NCBI RefSeq assembly: GCF_001202035.1
Contig: NZ_LGHT01000031.1
Coordinates: forward strand, 62,001 to 126,000
DNA: 64,000 nt
DNA from: Pseudorhodobacter wandonensis
GTDB taxonomy: Bacteria > Pseudomonadota > Alphaproteobacteria > Rhodobacterales > Rhodobacteraceae
Reading direction: 5' to 3'
The notes under the pieces were generated by a model. It was not told the origin of the DNA and ran no database searches. It worked only from the letters and a program-made list of their open reading frames with translations. This document shows, one piece after another, positions 8,071 to 16,344 of this stretch. The position numbers and the translations under genes are program-made. Numbering within the stretch: position 1 is the first letter of the stretch; each line of letters opens with the position of its first letter.

Positions 8071-10145
8071 GCCAAGGCCCGTTTGCGCCACCAAAGAAGG
8101 GCTGCAAAGGTTGCGACCAGGGCAAAGCCGAGTTCATCGGTTGCAGGCAATGCTGCAATCAGGGATACGGCGGCGGCGACGGCCAATGCGCGCTCCCACA
8201 GGGCAAGCGGGCGGCCAAGCCAGCCGATGACGGCAGCCCCCCAGAGACCAATGGCAAGCACCGCTTTGAGCACGATATAGGCGACGGCCGGGGCAAAGCC
8301 GATAGTTTCGGCCAATGGCCCGCCCGGTTGCAGCATCAGAGCAGGCGTATAGACCGCCATGTATGGGATAACAAAGCCGGCCGCCGCGATCTTGACCGCT
8401 TGCATCGAGATTTTGAGGCCGCTTTCTTTGGCGATCGGGGCGGCGGCAAAGCAGGCAAGCGCAACTGGCGGTGTAAGGTCAGCCAGAATGCCGAAGTAAA
8501 AGACGAACATATGGCTGACGATCAGAGGCACGCCAAGTTCCAATAGCGCGGGGCCGGCGATTGCGCTTGTGATGATGTAGTTGGGGATGGTCGGGATGCC
8601 CATGCCAAGGATGATGCAGGTGACCATGGTCAGGATCAGCGACAGGATAAGGCTGTTCTGGCCGACCGAGACGATGAAGCTGCCAAAGGTATTTGCCACA
8701 CCAGTCAAAGTCATGGTGCCGATGATGATGCCGACCAAGGCGCAGGCGATGCCCACAGGCAGGGCGGTTTTTGCGCCATCGGCCAGCGCATCGCGGCAAA
8801 TGCCAAGCGTTTCACGCCCACCTTTTTGTGTGGCATTCCACAAGATCAGGACCATGATCGCGGACATGACGACCCAAATACCAAGTTCAAAGAAAGCAGC
8901 GGCGATGAGGCCGAGGCCAATCCAGAAGATCACGCGAATGACGCCTTGGGGCAGGTTCAGCACAGCCGAAGCCCCGAGGATGAGCATAACCGTAAGCGCG
9001 AGGCCAATAGTGCCGGCAAAAAGCGGCGTGTAGCCGGAAAACAGCAGGTAGACGAGCACCGCGAGCGGCAAAATCAGGTGCCAGCCTTCGCGTAGCGCTT
9101 TGCGCGGTGAGGGGAGTTTATCTGCCGAAAGGCCCATGAGATTAGCGCGCCCGGCCTCTAGGTGGACCATCCAAAAGGCTGATGCAAAGTACAAAATGGC
9201 GGGAATGAGGGCGGCAGTGACAACTTCGAAATACTCGACCCCAAGGGTTTCGGCCATGATAAAGGCTACAGCCCCCATGACGGGGGGCATCAACTGGCCG
9301 CCCATCGACGCCGTTGCCTCGACCCCGCCGGCAAAAGCCGAGCGGTAGCCAAAGGATTTCATTAGCGGGATGGTGAACTGGCCGGTGGTGACCACATTTG
9401 CCACGCCCGAGCCGGAAATCGTGCCCATCAGGCCCGAGGACAGCACGGAAACCTTGGCCGGGCCGCCTTGCTTATGACCGACGAGGCCAAGCGAGACATC
9501 GGTGAAAAGTTTGATCATCCCGGCTTTCTCAAGGAAGGAACCGAAAAGGATGAAGAGGAAAATATAGGTTGATGAGACGTAAATCGGAATGCCGTAGATG
9601 CCTTCGGTGCCAAAAGCCATGTGATCGACGACTTGGGAAAAGTCATAGCCACGATGGTTGAAAGGGCGGGGCAGGTATTGGCCGAACAGGCAATATGACA
9701 AGAACAGGCCCGAAATGATTGGCAGCGCCGGCCCCATCAGCGCCCAAGCAGCGGCAAAGACGGTGAACAGCGCAATGCATCCGATCACGATATCCATTGT
9801 CAGCGGGTCGCCTGCGCGCATGATCAACGGCACATATTCCCACCATTGATACAGCGCCACGGTAACGCCAAGGGCGGCCATCGCCCAGCCCATGGTGCGG
9901 GCAGCAATGGTGCCGCTTTTCATCAATGCAAGCAGCGGAAAGCCCAAAAGGGCAAGAAAGCCGAGGTGAAAGGCGCGGGTAATTTGGCTGGCAAAATCAA
10001 TCAGATGTGCGGCTGTTGCGATCTGAAAGGCCGAGAAGGCGACGGCAATCCAAAACAGGATACGTCCTTCCATACCTGGCGGAAAGCCAGAGGACAGCGG
10101 GTCGTGGTGCGCCACGTCTTGATTTGGTGTATGAGTGTTTTGCAT
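8067..10145 (-). CDS. TRAP transporter fused permease (4TM plus 12TM)
   Basis: This very hydrophobic protein of 692 residues has the small (DctQ-like) and large (DctM-like) TRAP subunits in one chain, the usual architecture of TAXI-type systems. The large-subunit half contains conserved stretches such as SGSGVANVVTTGQFTIPLMK and GMGIPTIPNYIITSAIAGPAL. Secondary, ion-driven uptake of a carboxylate captured by the binding protein is expected. The start at 10145 has a GGGAGG box. It is the second gene of SBP-permease-DUF1850, separated from the binding-protein gene by a strong stem-loop. Confidence 0.93.
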   Translation of the reverse strand: MQNTHTPNQDVAHHDPLSSGFPPGMEGRILFWIAVAFSAFQIATAAHLIDFASQITRAFHLGFLALLGFPLLALMKSGTIAARTMGWAMAALGVTVALYQWWEYVPLIMRAGDPLTMDIVIGCIALFTVFAAAWALMGPALPIISGLFLSYCLFGQYLPRPFNHRGYDFSQVVDHMAFGTEGIYGIPIYVSSTYIFLFILFGSFLEKAGMIKLFTDVSLGLVGHKQGGPAKVSVLSSGLMGTISGSGVANVVTTGQFTIPLMKSFGYRSAFAGGVEATASMGGQLMPPVMGAVAFIMAETLGVEYFEVVTAALIPAILYFASAFWMVHLEAGRANLMGLSADKLPSPRKALREGWHLILPLAVLVYLLFSGYTPLFAGTIGLALTVMLILGASAVLNLPQGVIRVIFWIGLGLIAAAFFELGIWVVMSAIMVLILWNATQKGGRETLGICRDALADGAKTALPVGIACALVGIIIGTMTLTGVANTFGSFIVSVGQNSLILSLILTMVTCIILGMGIPTIPNYIITSAIAGPALLELGVPLIVSHMFVFYFGILADLTPPVALACFAAAPIAKESGLKISMQAVKIAAAGFVIPYMAVYTPALMLQPGGPLAETIGFAPAVAYIVLKAVLAIGLWGAAVIGWLGRPLALWERALAVAAAVSLIAALPATDELGFALVATFAALLWWRKRALA

Positions 10146-10174
10146 GTTTTGCGCCCTCCCCAGCTGCAAAGACT

Positions 10175-10203
10175 GGGGCGGCCCCTGTAAACAAGGCCGC
10201 CCC
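10175..10203 (-). terminator. Intercistronic stem-loop after the TAXI binding-protein gene
   Basis: A perfect 9-bp GC-rich inverted repeat (10175-10183 with 10195-10203) has an 11-nt loop and lies in the 76-base gap between the binding-protein gene and the permease gene. No T-run follows on the minus strand. It therefore looks more like an mRNA-stabilising or attenuating hairpin that keeps the binding protein in excess than a full terminator. Confidence 0.6.
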
Positions 10204-10221
10204 TTCGTCGGATTGGTTGGC

Positions 10222-11178
10222 TTACTTAATCAGACCAACTTCGCGGTAATAACGCTCGGCACCCGGATGCAGCGGGATCGGCATGCCATTTAGTGCGGTA
10301 TCAAGCGTGATCTGTGCAGCTGATTTATGGGCAGCCACCAGCGTCGGCAGGTTTTCAAACATCAGCTTGGTCATCATATAGGCGGTTTCTTCTGGCACGT
10401 CCTCGCTTGTCACAAAGAAGTTCATGACAGCCACTGTCGGCACATCTTCGGTCTGGCCTTCATATGTGCCTGCGGGGATAACGCCGGCAACGAAAGGCGC
10501 GCCCAGCTTTTCAACCACATCCACCGGAATAGACACCATCTGCGTCGGCATTGCGGTTGCAAGATCCTTGATCGAGGCTACGCCAACACCCGCAGATTGC
10601 AAAGTCGCGTCAAGCTGACGGTTCTTTTGCAGTTCAACCGATTCGGCGAAAGGCAGGTATTCGACTTTGGACATATCGTCATAGCTCATGCCTGCCGCTT
10701 CAAGAATCGCGCGGGCGTTCAACTCGGTGCCCGATTTTGGCGCGCCGACAGACAGGCTTTTGCCTTTCAGGTCGGCCAGCGTTTTGATGCCACTGTCAGC
10801 CGTTGCCGCGATCTGGATATAGTTTGGATAGGCCGCAGCAATACCGCGCAGTTTTGTCAGCGGAGCTTTAAAGCCGACATCCGCGTTGCCTTCCCAGGCA
10901 AATTTCACGGAATCGCCAAGCGCCAAAGCTAATTCGCCTTTGCCTTGCTGCAACAGGTTCAGGTTTTCGACGCTGGCTTTGGTCGATTGAACCTGCGCCT
11001 GAACGTTTGGCATTTTCTCGCCATAGAGCGTGGCAAGCGCCGAACCAACGGGGTAATAAACGCCCGAAGTGCCGCCTGTCAGAACGTTAATAAATTCTTG
11101 GGCATGTGACGCGGCCGGGGCGGCTGCGATTACAGCACCGGCCAAAAGGCTGCGCAGGGTTGCGGTCATTTTCGACAT
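10222..11178 (-). CDS. TAXI-family TRAP substrate-binding protein
   Basis: This periplasmic solute-binding protein has 318 residues, with a cleavable signal peptide of about 27 residues ending near ASHAQE. The mature part starts FINVLTGGTSGVYYPVGSALA, the hallmark of the TAXI (TRAP-associated extracytoplasmic immunogenic) family. It delivers a small carboxylate to the fused permease encoded downstream. The start at 11178 was chosen because a GGAGGAGG box sits just upstream. The exact ligand is unknown; glutamate or other dicarboxylates are known for some family members. Confidence 0.92.
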   Translation of the reverse strand: MSKMTATLRSLLAGAVIAAAPAASHAQEFINVLTGGTSGVYYPVGSALATLYGEKMPNVQAQVQSTKASVENLNLLQQGKGELALALGDSVKFAWEGNADVGFKAPLTKLRGIAAAYPNYIQIAATADSGIKTLADLKGKSLSVGAPKSGTELNARAILEAAGMSYDDMSKVEYLPFAESVELQKNRQLDATLQSAGVGVASIKDLATAMPTQMVSIPVDVVEKLGAPFVAGVIPAGTYEGQTEDVPTVAVMNFFVTSEDVPEETAYMMTKLMFENLPTLVAAHKSAAQITLDTALNGMPIPLHPGAERYYREVGLIK

Positions 11179-11309
11179 AGGGTCCTCCTCCAAGGTGTAT
11201 CGTCACGTCTTAGATTGCGTGATCCAAGGGGAGTGTGGGCCGAATGAGGGGTGATGCTCAATCATTTTCGACATTTTTATCGAATTCAAACTGCAGCAGG
11301 CTGCCAAAA

Positions 11310-11331
11310 CCTTGGCGAAATCTCGCCAAGG
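11310..11331 (-). terminator. Terminator of the lysC-ptsP operon
   Basis: A perfect 9-bp inverted repeat (11310-11318 with 11323-11331) has a 4-nt loop. Read on the minus strand it is followed directly by TTTT, the form of an intrinsic terminator. It starts 7 bases after the ptsP stop codon. Confidence 0.8.
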
Positions 11332-11337
11332 AAGGGC

Positions 11338-13581
11338 TTACTTGGCCTGTTCGGCCAGAAATTCCATAACGGCGGGGCGCACCGAAACGCTGCCCTTGGC
11401 GCATTCGGCATCTATCACGGCGCGCAGGGCGGCAAGGTCTGTCCGGCGGATCAGGCTTTTGACGGGGCCGATTGACGCGGGGCGCATCGACAGGCTGCGC
11501 AGGCCGATGGCCGCAAAGCAAACGGCCTCGATCGGGCGGCCGGCATCTTCGCCGCAAAACGACAGGGTGGTTCCTGCCTCATCGCAACGGGCAATGATCT
11601 GGCGGATCAACCCGAGAAATGAAGCGTTCAAACTGTCATAGCGGCGGCGCACGCGTTCGTTTTCACGATCGGCAGCAAAAAAGAACTGCTTTAGGTCGTT
11701 GCCGCCGATCGACAGGAAGTCTGTCGCTTTAAAGAAATCAAGAGGGGCAAAGGCAAGGCTGGGGGTTTCCAGCATCGCGCCAATTTCAAGCGTTTCGGGG
11801 GTGGGATGGCCAAGATCGGCCTCACGCTTAACCTGCGCCATAACATAGGCGCGGGCGTCGAGATATTCCTCATACTCGGCGATAAAGGGAAACATGATCG
11901 ACAAAGGCCGGCCAGCTGCCGCACGAATAAGCGCCTGCGCCTGCATTTGCAGCACACCGGGTTTATCAAGCCCGACACGGATCGCGCGCCAGCCCATCGC
12001 GGGGTTGGGCTCATCCTGCGGTTTCATATAGGGCAACACTTTGTCGGAGCCGATATCAAGCGTGCGAAAGGCAACGCGGCGGCCTTTGGCGGCATCCATC
12101 ACGCGGGCGTAAAGGCGCGCCAATTCATCACGTTTGGGCATCTTGTTGCGGATAAGGAACTGCAATTCGGTGCGAAACAGGCCAACACCATCAGCGCCCG
12201 AACTTTCAAGGCTGGGCAAATCGGCCATCAGCCCCGCGTTCATTTGCAGGCTGATTTTCTGACCGTCGAGCGATTGCGCAGGTTTGTCGCGCAAATCGGC
12301 ATAGCGCAACTGCGCCTGCGTTTGCATGGCGATTTTGTCGCGAAAAGCCGCGGCGACCGATTCTTCGGGCCGCAAATGCACAATGCCCTGATCGCCATCC
12401 ACCAGGATTGCGTCGCCGTTCAACGCCTGTACGACCACGCCTTCGGCATGGATCACCAATGGAATTGCCAGCGCGCGTGCAACAATCGCTGCATGCGAGC
12501 CGACCGAGCCTTCGGATAGCACAACGCCGCGCAGGCTGCGGCCATATTCCAGCAGCTCGGCAGGGCCGATGTTGCGGGCCACGAGCACCGGGTTTTCAGG
12601 CAGCGCAGCACCGGTATCACGGCCTTGGCCGGTCAGAATGCGCAAAAGCCGGTTCGATAGGTCATCCAAATCATGCAAACGGTCGCGCAGATAGGCATCG
12701 GGCACCTGAGATAGCCGCGCTCTGGTGGCGGATTGCTCTTTTTCTACGGCGGCTTCGGCGGAAAGGCCGGCTTGGATGTCTTCCTCCATCCGGCGCAACC
12801 AGCCGCGCGAATGGGCAAACATGCGATAAGCTTCAAGAACCTTTTTCTGCTCTTTATCAAGGCTTTGTGCGGCCAAAAGGTCATCAACCGACACCCGCAA
12901 CTCGCCCACGGCGGCGCGAATGCGCGTCAGCTCGACCTCGGGGTCATCAGCAACAGGGTTGGTGACAACCACGCGGGCCTCATGCAGCCAGACCTGACCT
13001 TCGGCGGTGCCTTCCTGCCCAGTGGTGCCGCGAAACATAACGGGCTGTTTGTGCAACGCCCCCAATGCAGCGCCGTCGCCAAGAAAAGCGCCAAGTTCGG
13101 TCATCTCGGCCAAAACCATGGCGACGACTTCCAGCGCGTAAACTTCATCATCCGAAAACTGGCGGGCAGCTTTGGATTGCACGACCAACACGCCCAGCTT
13201 TTCGCCAACCCGTTGGATAGGCACACCAAGGAACGAAGAGTAAATCTCTTCGCCGGTTTCGGGCATAAAGCGAAAGCCTTTTTCCGACGGGGCATTGGCG
13301 GTGTTTACGGGCACGGCTGTACGGGCCACGCGGCCCACAAGCCCCTCACCCAGACGCAGTCGGGTTTGGTGTACTGATTCCGCCAGCAAGCCTTCGGTGG
13401 CGCAAAGCTCCAGAGTTCCTGCATCGCGAAACAGGTAGATCGAGCACACTTCGGTTAGCATCGAATCTGCAATCAGATGTGTAACCCTGTTCAGACGTTC
13501 TTGGCCTTGACCCGGTTCGGCAAGGCTGTCGCGCAAGCGCTTCAATAGCTTGCGACTGTCGCTTTCACTACGTTCCGGCAT
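11338..13581 (-). CDS. ptsP: PEP-protein phosphotransferase of the nitrogen PTS (EI-Ntr)
   Basis: This cytoplasmic protein of 747 residues has an N-terminal GAF domain (about 20-165) followed by the PTS enzyme I fold. The active histidine is His363 in GSVGSHAAIVARALAIPLV. The PEP-binding barrel contains GVGLFRTE, GSDKVLPYMK, the NPAMGWRAIR segment, and a catalytic cysteine in SFCGEDAGRP. It takes phosphate from PEP and passes it to NPr and EIIA-Ntr, which regulate metabolism. It lies 23 bases after lysC in the same operon. Confidence 0.95.
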   Translation of the reverse strand: MPERSESDSRKLLKRLRDSLAEPGQGQERLNRVTHLIADSMLTEVCSIYLFRDAGTLELCATEGLLAESVHQTRLRLGEGLVGRVARTAVPVNTANAPSEKGFRFMPETGEEIYSSFLGVPIQRVGEKLGVLVVQSKAARQFSDDEVYALEVVAMVLAEMTELGAFLGDGAALGALHKQPVMFRGTTGQEGTAEGQVWLHEARVVVTNPVADDPEVELTRIRAAVGELRVSVDDLLAAQSLDKEQKKVLEAYRMFAHSRGWLRRMEEDIQAGLSAEAAVEKEQSATRARLSQVPDAYLRDRLHDLDDLSNRLLRILTGQGRDTGAALPENPVLVARNIGPAELLEYGRSLRGVVLSEGSVGSHAAIVARALAIPLVIHAEGVVVQALNGDAILVDGDQGIVHLRPEESVAAAFRDKIAMQTQAQLRYADLRDKPAQSLDGQKISLQMNAGLMADLPSLESSGADGVGLFRTELQFLIRNKMPKRDELARLYARVMDAAKGRRVAFRTLDIGSDKVLPYMKPQDEPNPAMGWRAIRVGLDKPGVLQMQAQALIRAAAGRPLSIMFPFIAEYEEYLDARAYVMAQVKREADLGHPTPETLEIGAMLETPSLAFAPLDFFKATDFLSIGGNDLKQFFFAADRENERVRRRYDSLNASFLGLIRQIIARCDEAGTTLSFCGEDAGRPIEAVCFAAIGLRSLSMRPASIGPVKSLIRRTDLAALRAVIDAECAKGSVSVRPAVMEFLAEQAK

Positions 13582-13604
13582 GATCCCCCTGTGTGGACGG
13601 CGGC

Positions 13605-14855
13605 TTAGCCCGCTTTATCCAATTCAAAGGCATCATGCAGGGCTTGCACGGCAAGTTCCATATATTTCCGGTCAATCAGCACCGAGATTTTGATCTCGGA
13701 CGTGGAAATGACCTTAATATTCACGTTCTCGTTCGAAAGTGCCTTAAACATAGTCGCTGCAACCCCAGCGTGTGACCGCATGCCGATTCCCACGACCGAG
13801 ATTTTTGCGACATCGCTGTCGACGTTCAATTCTTCAAAGTCGATCGATTTCGCGGCCTTGGCATCTTCCATCGCTTTGCAAGCGCGGGCAACTTGGTTGA
13901 CCGGGCAAGAAAAGGTCATATCGGTAACCGCGCCACCATCGGCTTTTTCTGAAATGTTTTGCACGATCATGTCGACGTTCACACCGGCCTCGGACAAAGG
14001 CCCAAAGATCGCGGCGGCTATGCCGGGGCGGTCAGCCACCGTCACAAGCGTGATTTTCGCCTCGTCGCGCGAATAGGCGACGCCAGAAACAACTTTCGAT
14101 TCCATGATTTCATCCTCGTCACAGACAAGAGTGCCAGAGTTTTCATCGGTTTCCTCAAACGAGGACAGAACCCGCAAACGCACCTTATAGCGCATCGCCA
14201 ATTCTACCGAGCGGGTTTGCAGAACCTTTGCGCCAAGCGAGGCCAGTTCCAGCATTTCTTCAAATGCGATTTTGTCCAGCTTGCGCGCTTTGTCGGTGAT
14301 ACGCGGGTCGGTGGTATAAATGCCATCGACATCGGTATAAATATCACAGCGCTCGGCACCAAAGGCGGCAGCAAAGGCTACGGCTGTCGTATCCGATCCG
14401 CCACGGCCCAGCGTGGTAATCCGGCCTTCCGGCGATACGCCTTGAAAGCCCGCAACGACGGCCACTTTGAAACCCTCGGCAAACTTGGCATTAATGTTTT
14501 CAGGCGGAATAGACTTGAACCGCGCCGAGGCATGCGCCGAGGTGGTATTGATCGGCACTTGCCAACCTTGCCAGCTGCGGGCAGGTACATCCATTTCCTG
14601 CAGCGTCAGCGCCATCAGGCCTGCGGTGACATTTTCACCCGAAGACACCACAGCGTCATATTCGCGCGCGTCATAAAGCGGCGAGGTTTGTTCAACCCAG
14701 CCCACCAGCTCATTGGTCTTGCCCGACATTGCACTGACGATGACGATAACGTCATAGCCGCGCTCTACCTCACGCTTGACCTTCTGCGCTGCATTCTTGA
14801 TGCGGCTCAGATCGGCAACCGAGGTGCCCCCAAATTTCATCACGAGAAGCGGCAT
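13605..14855 (-). CDS. lysC: Aspartate kinase
   Basis: LysC phosphorylates aspartate, the first step toward lysine, threonine, methionine and diaminopimelate. The 416-residue protein has the kinase signature VMKFGGTSVAD at its start, GRGGSDTTAVAFAAA and the TDVDGIYTTDPR segment. Two ACT regulatory domains follow in the last 150 residues (ITLVTVADRPGIAA and ISVVGIGMRSHAGVAA), so feedback regulation by amino acids is expected. I chose the start at 14855 because a GGAGG box precedes it; an in-frame ATG 21 bases upstream would place extra residues before the conserved strand. Confidence 0.96.
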   Translation of the reverse strand: MPLLVMKFGGTSVADLSRIKNAAQKVKREVERGYDVIVIVSAMSGKTNELVGWVEQTSPLYDAREYDAVVSSGENVTAGLMALTLQEMDVPARSWQGWQVPINTTSAHASARFKSIPPENINAKFAEGFKVAVVAGFQGVSPEGRITTLGRGGSDTTAVAFAAAFGAERCDIYTDVDGIYTTDPRITDKARKLDKIAFEEMLELASLGAKVLQTRSVELAMRYKVRLRVLSSFEETDENSGTLVCDEDEIMESKVVSGVAYSRDEAKITLVTVADRPGIAAAIFGPLSEAGVNVDMIVQNISEKADGGAVTDMTFSCPVNQVARACKAMEDAKAAKSIDFEELNVDSDVAKISVVGIGMRSHAGVAATMFKALSNENVNIKVISTSEIKISVLIDRKYMELAVQALHDAFELDKAG

Positions 14856-14940
14856 GGATTCCTCCCCCGGCCCCAAAAGTTGGCGCTTCTTATGCGGCTA
14901 TCCAATCGGGCGCAAGGGGTTGGTGTTGTGCATCGCTGCT

Positions 14941-14964
14941 GATTTCATCTTGGTCCAAATACCT
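14941..14964 (-). repeat. Intergenic repeat core, copy 3 (reverse)
   Basis: GATTTCATCTTGG-TCCAAATACCT is almost identical to the copy at 185-206 and to that at about 29808. It lies in the 145-base gap between the lysC start and the purD stop and is followed by a CCCGCAGGCGG stretch. Confidence 0.75.
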
Positions 14965-15000
14965 ATAACCCGCAGGCGGCGCCAAGCGCGGCCTTGGGCG

Positions 15001-16263
15001 TTACAGCGCGCGCCAGCCAATATCGCGGCGGCAAAACCCGCCCGGCCAGTCAATCGCATCTACCATCGCATAGGCGCGGGCGCGTGCGGCGGCCAAATCG
15101 TCGCCACGTGCGGTCACGTTCAGCACGCGGCCACCGGTTGCAATGACCGCACCATCCCGCGCAGCGGTTCCCGCGTGAAACACCATATGAAAGCTGTCCT
15201 CGGGCAAATCTGGCAGCCCGCCAATCACGCTGCCTTTTTCCGGCGTACCCGGATAGCCATTGGCGGCCATGACGACCGATAAAGCGTGATCCTCGGCCCA
15301 GTTCACCTTCGCAGTTGCCAATTCACCCCTGGCACAGGCCAGCAGCAAATCCAGCGCTTGTGCACCCAGTCGCATCATCAGGACCTGGCACTCGGGGTCG
15401 CCAAAGCGCACATTATATTCCACCAGCCGCGCATGGCCGTCCTTAATCATTAGGCCGGCATATAGCACGCCCTCAAAAGGCGTGCCGCGCCGCGCCATTT
15501 CGGCCACGGTCGGGCGCACGATCTGCGCCATGGTTTGTTCCAAGATTGCGTCGGTCAGCACCGGCGCGGGGCTATAGGCCCCCATTCCGCCCGTATTGGG
15601 GCCGGTGTCGCCATCGCCCACGCGCTTGTGGTCTTGGGCGGTCCCGACAGCCAGGCAATTCACGCCGTCCGACAGGATAAACAGGCTGGCCTCTTCGCCT
15701 TCCATGAACTCTTCAATCACCACCTCGGCACCGGCCGCACCAAAGGCGCCCCCGAAAATCTCGTCGATGCCATCCAGTGCCTCTTCCAGCGTCATCCCCA
15801 TGATCACGCCTTTGCCAGCGGCCAAACCATCGGCCTTGATCACCAACGGCGCGCCGTGTTTGGTCACATAGTCCCGTGCCGAGGCCGCATCGGTGAAGCG
15901 TGCATAACCCGCAGTCGGGGCGGCGCAAGCATCGCAAATCTCTTTGGTAAAGGCTTTTGACGCCTCAAGTTTTGCGGCCGCTTTCGACGGCCCAAAGGTC
16001 AGCAAACCTGCCGCGCGGGTGGCATCGGCCACGCCTTCGGCCAGTGGAGCTTCGGGGCCGACCACGACAAAATCAATCGCGTTCTCTTCGCAGAAATTCA
16101 CAACCGCCGCGCCGTCCATAATGTCAAAACTGGCACATTCGGCCAACATCGCGATGCCCGCATTGCCCGGCGCCACGATCAGGCGATCACATTTCGGGTT
16201 TTGCTTGATCGCCCATGCAAGGCTGTGTTCACGCCCGCCGCTGCCCAAAATCAAGATATTCAT
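15001..16263 (-). CDS. purD: Phosphoribosylamine-glycine ligase
   Basis: PurD (GAR synthetase) joins 5-phosphoribosylamine and glycine using ATP in de novo purine synthesis. The 420-residue ATP-grasp protein begins MNILILGSGGREHSLAW and shows the signature RFGDPECQVLMMRL near residue 285, together with IKADGLAAGKGV and GPNTGGMGAYSP. Length and domain order match the family. The start at 16263 was chosen at the conserved N-terminus, with AGGGGAC upstream. It is divergent from xseA with about 80 bases between them. Confidence 0.97.
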   Translation of the reverse strand: MNILILGSGGREHSLAWAIKQNPKCDRLIVAPGNAGIAMLAECASFDIMDGAAVVNFCEENAIDFVVVGPEAPLAEGVADATRAAGLLTFGPSKAAAKLEASKAFTKEICDACAAPTAGYARFTDAASARDYVTKHGAPLVIKADGLAAGKGVIMGMTLEEALDGIDEIFGGAFGAAGAEVVIEEFMEGEEASLFILSDGVNCLAVGTAQDHKRVGDGDTGPNTGGMGAYSPAPVLTDAILEQTMAQIVRPTVAEMARRGTPFEGVLYAGLMIKDGHARLVEYNVRFGDPECQVLMMRLGAQALDLLLACARGELATAKVNWAEDHALSVVMAANGYPGTPEKGSVIGGLPDLPEDSFHMVFHAGTAARDGAVIATGGRVLNVTARGDDLAAARARAYAMVDAIDWPGGFCRRDIGWRAL

Positions 16264-16344
16264 CGCGCGTCCCCTTTGGCCCCACTTGGACTTTGTTGCC
16301 GGGCGTTCTAAAGTCTCGGCAAGCAGATCACAAGAAGGCACCGC

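Noticed and set aside
11179-11337. Possible sigma-54 promoter before the TAXI binding-protein gene
   Set aside because: The best candidate on the minus strand (TGGCAGCCTGCTGCA) has GG and GC nine bases apart, not ten, and poor flanks. I do not call it.
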